Positions 61,991-64,000 of a DNA stretch of 64,000 nucleotides are shown one piece after another. The notes below the pieces were generated by a model, which was not told the origin of the DNA, did no database searches, and saw only the letters and a list, made by a program, of their open reading frames with translations. Source of the stretch: Spirosoma lacussanchae (GTDB lineage Bacteria > Bacteroidota > Bacteroidia > Cytophagales > Spirosomataceae); the NCBI RefSeq assembly GCF_005870035.1, contig NZ_SWJG01000002.1, forward strand, positions 434,001-498,000, in the 5' to 3' direction. The stretch's first letter is position 1. The number at the start of each line of letters is the position of its first letter. Made by a program: the position numbers and the translations under genes.

Positions 61991-62341
61991 ATGCGAAAAA
62001 TACTTGCGGTTACTTTTGGTCTGCTTTTTCTGCTGTTTGCGGCCTTTCAGTATAACGACCCCGACCCAGAAGTGTGGGTGCCTATTTACGGAGCCGCTGC
62101 GGTAGCCTGCTTTATGGCCTATGCGGGTGTGGCGCGCTGGTGGTTTTTTGTCGGAATGGCTCTACTGTATCTCGTAGCTGCCTGGTATCAGCGCCCCCCC
62201 GTTTTTGAAGGATTTATGTTCAGCGAGGTGGGTATGCGAAGCCTGAATGTTGAACTGGCCCGCGAGGCCGGTGGGTTACTGATCTGTGCGCTGGCCATGG
62301 GTAGTCTGGCCTGGTTAACCCGCCAACCCCTCCGACGATGA
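61991..62341 (+). CDS. TMEM220-like small membrane protein
   Basis: 116 aa with four predicted helices (ILAVTFGLLFLLFAAF; IYGAAAVACFMAYAGV; WWFFVGMALLYLVAAW; GGLLICALAMGSLAWL). The motif FQYNDPDPEVWVPIYGAAA just after the first helix is the TMEM220 family signature (QYNDPD). The family has an unknown function and is shared with animals. The stop overlaps the start of the HMG-CoA lyase homologue gene as ATGA, so the proteins are made together. Confidence 0.88.
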   Translation: MRKILAVTFGLLFLLFAAFQYNDPDPEVWVPIYGAAAVACFMAYAGVARWWFFVGMALLYLVAAWYQRPPVFEGFMFSEVGMRSLNVELAREAGGLLICALAMGSLAWLTRQPLRR

Positions 62342-63189
62342 AACTGATTGAATGTCCTCGCGATGCCATGCAGGGGCTGGCTCATTTCGTGCCGACCGAG
62401 CTGAAAATACGCTACCTGAACACCCTGCTGCGGGTAGGCTTCGACACGCTCGATTTTGGCAGTTTTGTTTCGCCCAAAGCCATTCCGCAAATGCGGGATA
62501 CGGCCGAGGTATTGGCAGGGTTGGATCTAACCCAAAGCCGCACCCAGCTACTGGCTATTGTTGCTAACCTGCGCGGTGCTGAGCAGGCGGCTGGCTTTTC
62601 ATCAATCCGTTATATCGGTTTCCCGTTGTCGGTATCGGAGACGTTTCAGCAGCGTAACACCAACAAATCCATCGGGCAGGCTTTTGCCGAAGTGGCTCAG
62701 ATACAGACGCTCTGCAAGGCTACCGACAAACAGCTGGTCGTTTACCTGTCCATGGGCTTCGGCAATCCGTACGGCGACCCCTACAGCCCGGAACGGGTAG
62801 GCTCATTTACCGGGCAACTGGCCGAACTGGGTATCCGTATCGTGGCTCCGTCGGATACGGTAGGTACGTCGACTCCCGAAGCCATCGAGCAGCTGTTTAC
62901 CCATCTGATCAAGACGTTTCCGCAGCTGGAGTTCGGAGCACATCTCCATGCGCTACCGGGTCAGGCACCCGCAAAAGTGCAGGCGGCTCTGCGGGCGGGC
63001 GTGCGCCGGATTGATGGAGCGCTGTGCGGTTACGGTGGGTGCCCAATGGCAGCAGAAAGCCTTACAGGTAACTTGCCCACCGAAGACATCCTTGCTGTAC
63101 TGCGTGCCGACGAGGAACTGAAGCCCGCTATCGATGAGGTAGCGTTGCAGGATGCTTTCCGGCTGGCCAGCGAGGTATTCGGTGCCTGA
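62338..63189 (+). CDS. Hydroxymethylglutaryl-CoA lyase family protein
   Basis: 283 aa. The TIM-barrel family marks are present: ECPRDAMQG at the start (usual GPRDGLQ), STMGFGNPYG-like YLSMGFGNPYGDPYSPERVG, GAHLHALPGQAPAKVQAALR with the metal-binding HxH, and the C-terminal LCGYGGCPMAAESLTGNLPT with the active-site Cys, then TED. The enzyme class splits HMG-CoA to acetyl-CoA and acetoacetate in leucine breakdown. The substitution in the first motif (RDAMQ for RDGLQ) leaves some doubt about the exact substrate. It is ATGA-coupled to the TMEM220-like gene. Confidence 0.87.
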   Translation: MKLIECPRDAMQGLAHFVPTELKIRYLNTLLRVGFDTLDFGSFVSPKAIPQMRDTAEVLAGLDLTQSRTQLLAIVANLRGAEQAAGFSSIRYIGFPLSVSETFQQRNTNKSIGQAFAEVAQIQTLCKATDKQLVVYLSMGFGNPYGDPYSPERVGSFTGQLAELGIRIVAPSDTVGTSTPEAIEQLFTHLIKTFPQLEFGAHLHALPGQAPAKVQAALRAGVRRIDGALCGYGGCPMAAESLTGNLPTEDILAVLRADEELKPAIDEVALQDAFRLASEVFGA

Positions 63190-63234
63190 AAGTCCGGTAT
63201 GAACAAGCGAGCTGAGGAATGGCGGCCGTTACCG

Positions 63235-63759
63235 TTACATGAACATACCCTGAATTTCATCTTTCAGGCTTTTGATCGCATCAGCCGTGGGCTGCTTTTC
63301 TTTCTGAATGATCCGTTCAAAAATCCGTTTTGACAGTTCGAGCGCCGGTGCGTCGGGGCGGGTGTCGCCGGATGCCTGGTTGATTAGGGTCATCACATCA
63401 TTCATGGCAGCCTGAATCTGATCCCACACGGCCTGACTCATGTATACCTGCTGCGACAGGTTATGATTGTATTCATCCCGGATTTCCTGAAGGAGTCGCT
63501 GCTGAAAATCAAGCACGGTGGTAGAGCTGCCTCCCAGTCTGAGTAACAGATTGTTGGGGCTGATCCGCTCCAGGAACAGCGTCATTCGCTCGTAAGCCTG
63601 CAACCGAATGGGAACTACCGCTTCTGTATAGCGATTTTTAGTATCGTAGCGATGGCGATCGGCTTCGCGTTCCAGCAGCAGTTTAACCGTCAGATACATA
63701 CCGTACAAAACAAGTCCGGCCGGAATGATCAGCTTCAAAAAATCACTCACTAAGTTCAT
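63235..63759 (-). CDS. Hypothetical membrane-anchored coiled-coil protein
   Basis: 174 aa. An N-terminal helix (FLKLIIPAGLVLYGMYLTV) anchors it; the rest is helical and charged, with coiled-coil-like stretches (RHRYDTKNRYTEAVVPIRLQ; LQEIRDEYNHNLSQQVYMSQ). No recognised domain and no obvious catalytic motif. It is convergent with the HMG-CoA lyase gene and divergent from the IscA-like gene. Similar proteins occur in other Bacteroidota as far as I recall; the function is unknown. Confidence 0.7.
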   Translation of the reverse strand: MNLVSDFLKLIIPAGLVLYGMYLTVKLLLEREADRHRYDTKNRYTEAVVPIRLQAYERMTLFLERISPNNLLLRLGGSSTTVLDFQQRLLQEIRDEYNHNLSQQVYMSQAVWDQIQAAMNDVMTLINQASGDTRPDAPALELSKRIFERIIQKEKQPTADAIKSLKDEIQGMFM

Positions 63760-63894
63760 AAATTGGTACAGGTTATTTGCGTCAAAACAAGTAAATTTGG
63801 CAAGCAGGCCATTGATAGATAAGTCTTTAAATTGATGCTTTTTGTTGATATCTACCCATAAAATATCAGAATCTGTGACTCGTTAGTACCATAT

Positions 63895-64000
63895 GTCATT
63901 ACTAGACAATCCTGTTTTTGTGAAAACAGAAGCGCGTCAACAAATAATCGATACGCTTCAGGCAAATAAAATTCCGGAAACCTATGGCCTGCGGGTGGGG
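63895..64000 (+). CDS. IscA/HesB-like iron-sulfur assembly protein (3' end outside window)
   Basis: Only the first 35 codons are present from the ATG at 63895. The text SLLDNPVFVKTEARQQIIDT, LQANKIPETYGLRVG matches the start of HesB/IscA-type scaffold or carrier proteins (the IP.-YGLRVGV pattern). The Cys ligands lie beyond the window. The call is therefore tentative. Confidence 0.55.

Noticed and set aside
1..64000. tRNA, rRNA, CRISPR arrays, insertion sequences
   Set aside because: None could be supported: no transposase gene, no regularly spaced repeats and no cloverleaf pattern was noticed. A tRNAscan or Rfam search was not possible here.

Overview
The window looks like chromosomal DNA from a moderately high-GC member of the Bacteroidota, most likely a Cytophagales bacterium of the Spirosoma type. 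This is an inference. It rests on PorX (regulator of the type IX secretion system), DUF2911, TIGR02757 and small TPR lipoproteins, on weak Shine-Dalgarno sequences, and on a few TAnnTTTG-like -7 boxes. No rRNA, tRNA, CRISPR array, transposase or complete prophage was seen. Both ends cut through genes or gene starts: a CHAT protease on the left and an IscA/HesB-like protein on the right.

Region 1 (1-10849) is the most unusual part. It holds a TPR-CHAT cysteine protease, an M48-like metallopeptidase with TPRs and a secreted WD40-caspase. Interleaved with them are two sigma factor/membrane anti-sigma pairs. Each pair meets a peptidase gene tail to tail with an 8-9 base overlap, and a tiny lipoprotein gene lies between the two divergent sigma genes. 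Region 2 (10966-18914) holds a class A penicillin-binding protein, an exported MsrB, a third sigma/anti-sigma pair (SigK/RskA type) beside a FAS1 protein, and an ALDH7-type dehydrogenase.

Region 3 (18915-20698) is an AT-rich island with a small HTH regulator divergent from a GIY-YIG protein, plus what looks like a decayed gene. Region 4 (20699-33163) looks catabolic: a PL8 polysaccharide lyase and an exported deacetylase, then (after YgiQ and a DUF2911 gene) a coupled operon of GH88 hydrolase, OYE-like flavoenzyme, SDR, Tat-exported Gfo/Idh/MocA enzyme and MFS transporter. The PL8 and GH88 activities fit uronic-acid polysaccharide breakdown; no SusC/SusD pair is present.

Region 5 (33164-42182) has two small stress-type proteins (DUF1059, DUF4242), an exported amidase and Ntn acylase, an aldose epimerase-like protein and a MacB/FtsX-type permease. 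Region 6 (42208-51061, all minus) is a surface-polysaccharide cluster: Wzm/Wzt ABC exporter, GT2-methyltransferase fusion, polysaccharide deacetylase, pyruvyl transferase and two GT2 enzymes. Region 7 (51062-64000) is mostly housekeeping: copper chaperone and CopA, TIGR02757, LysM/RlpA-like protein, PorX, FtsE, transaldolase-like enzyme, galactokinase, TPR lipoprotein, TMEM220-like protein and an HMG-CoA lyase homologue.
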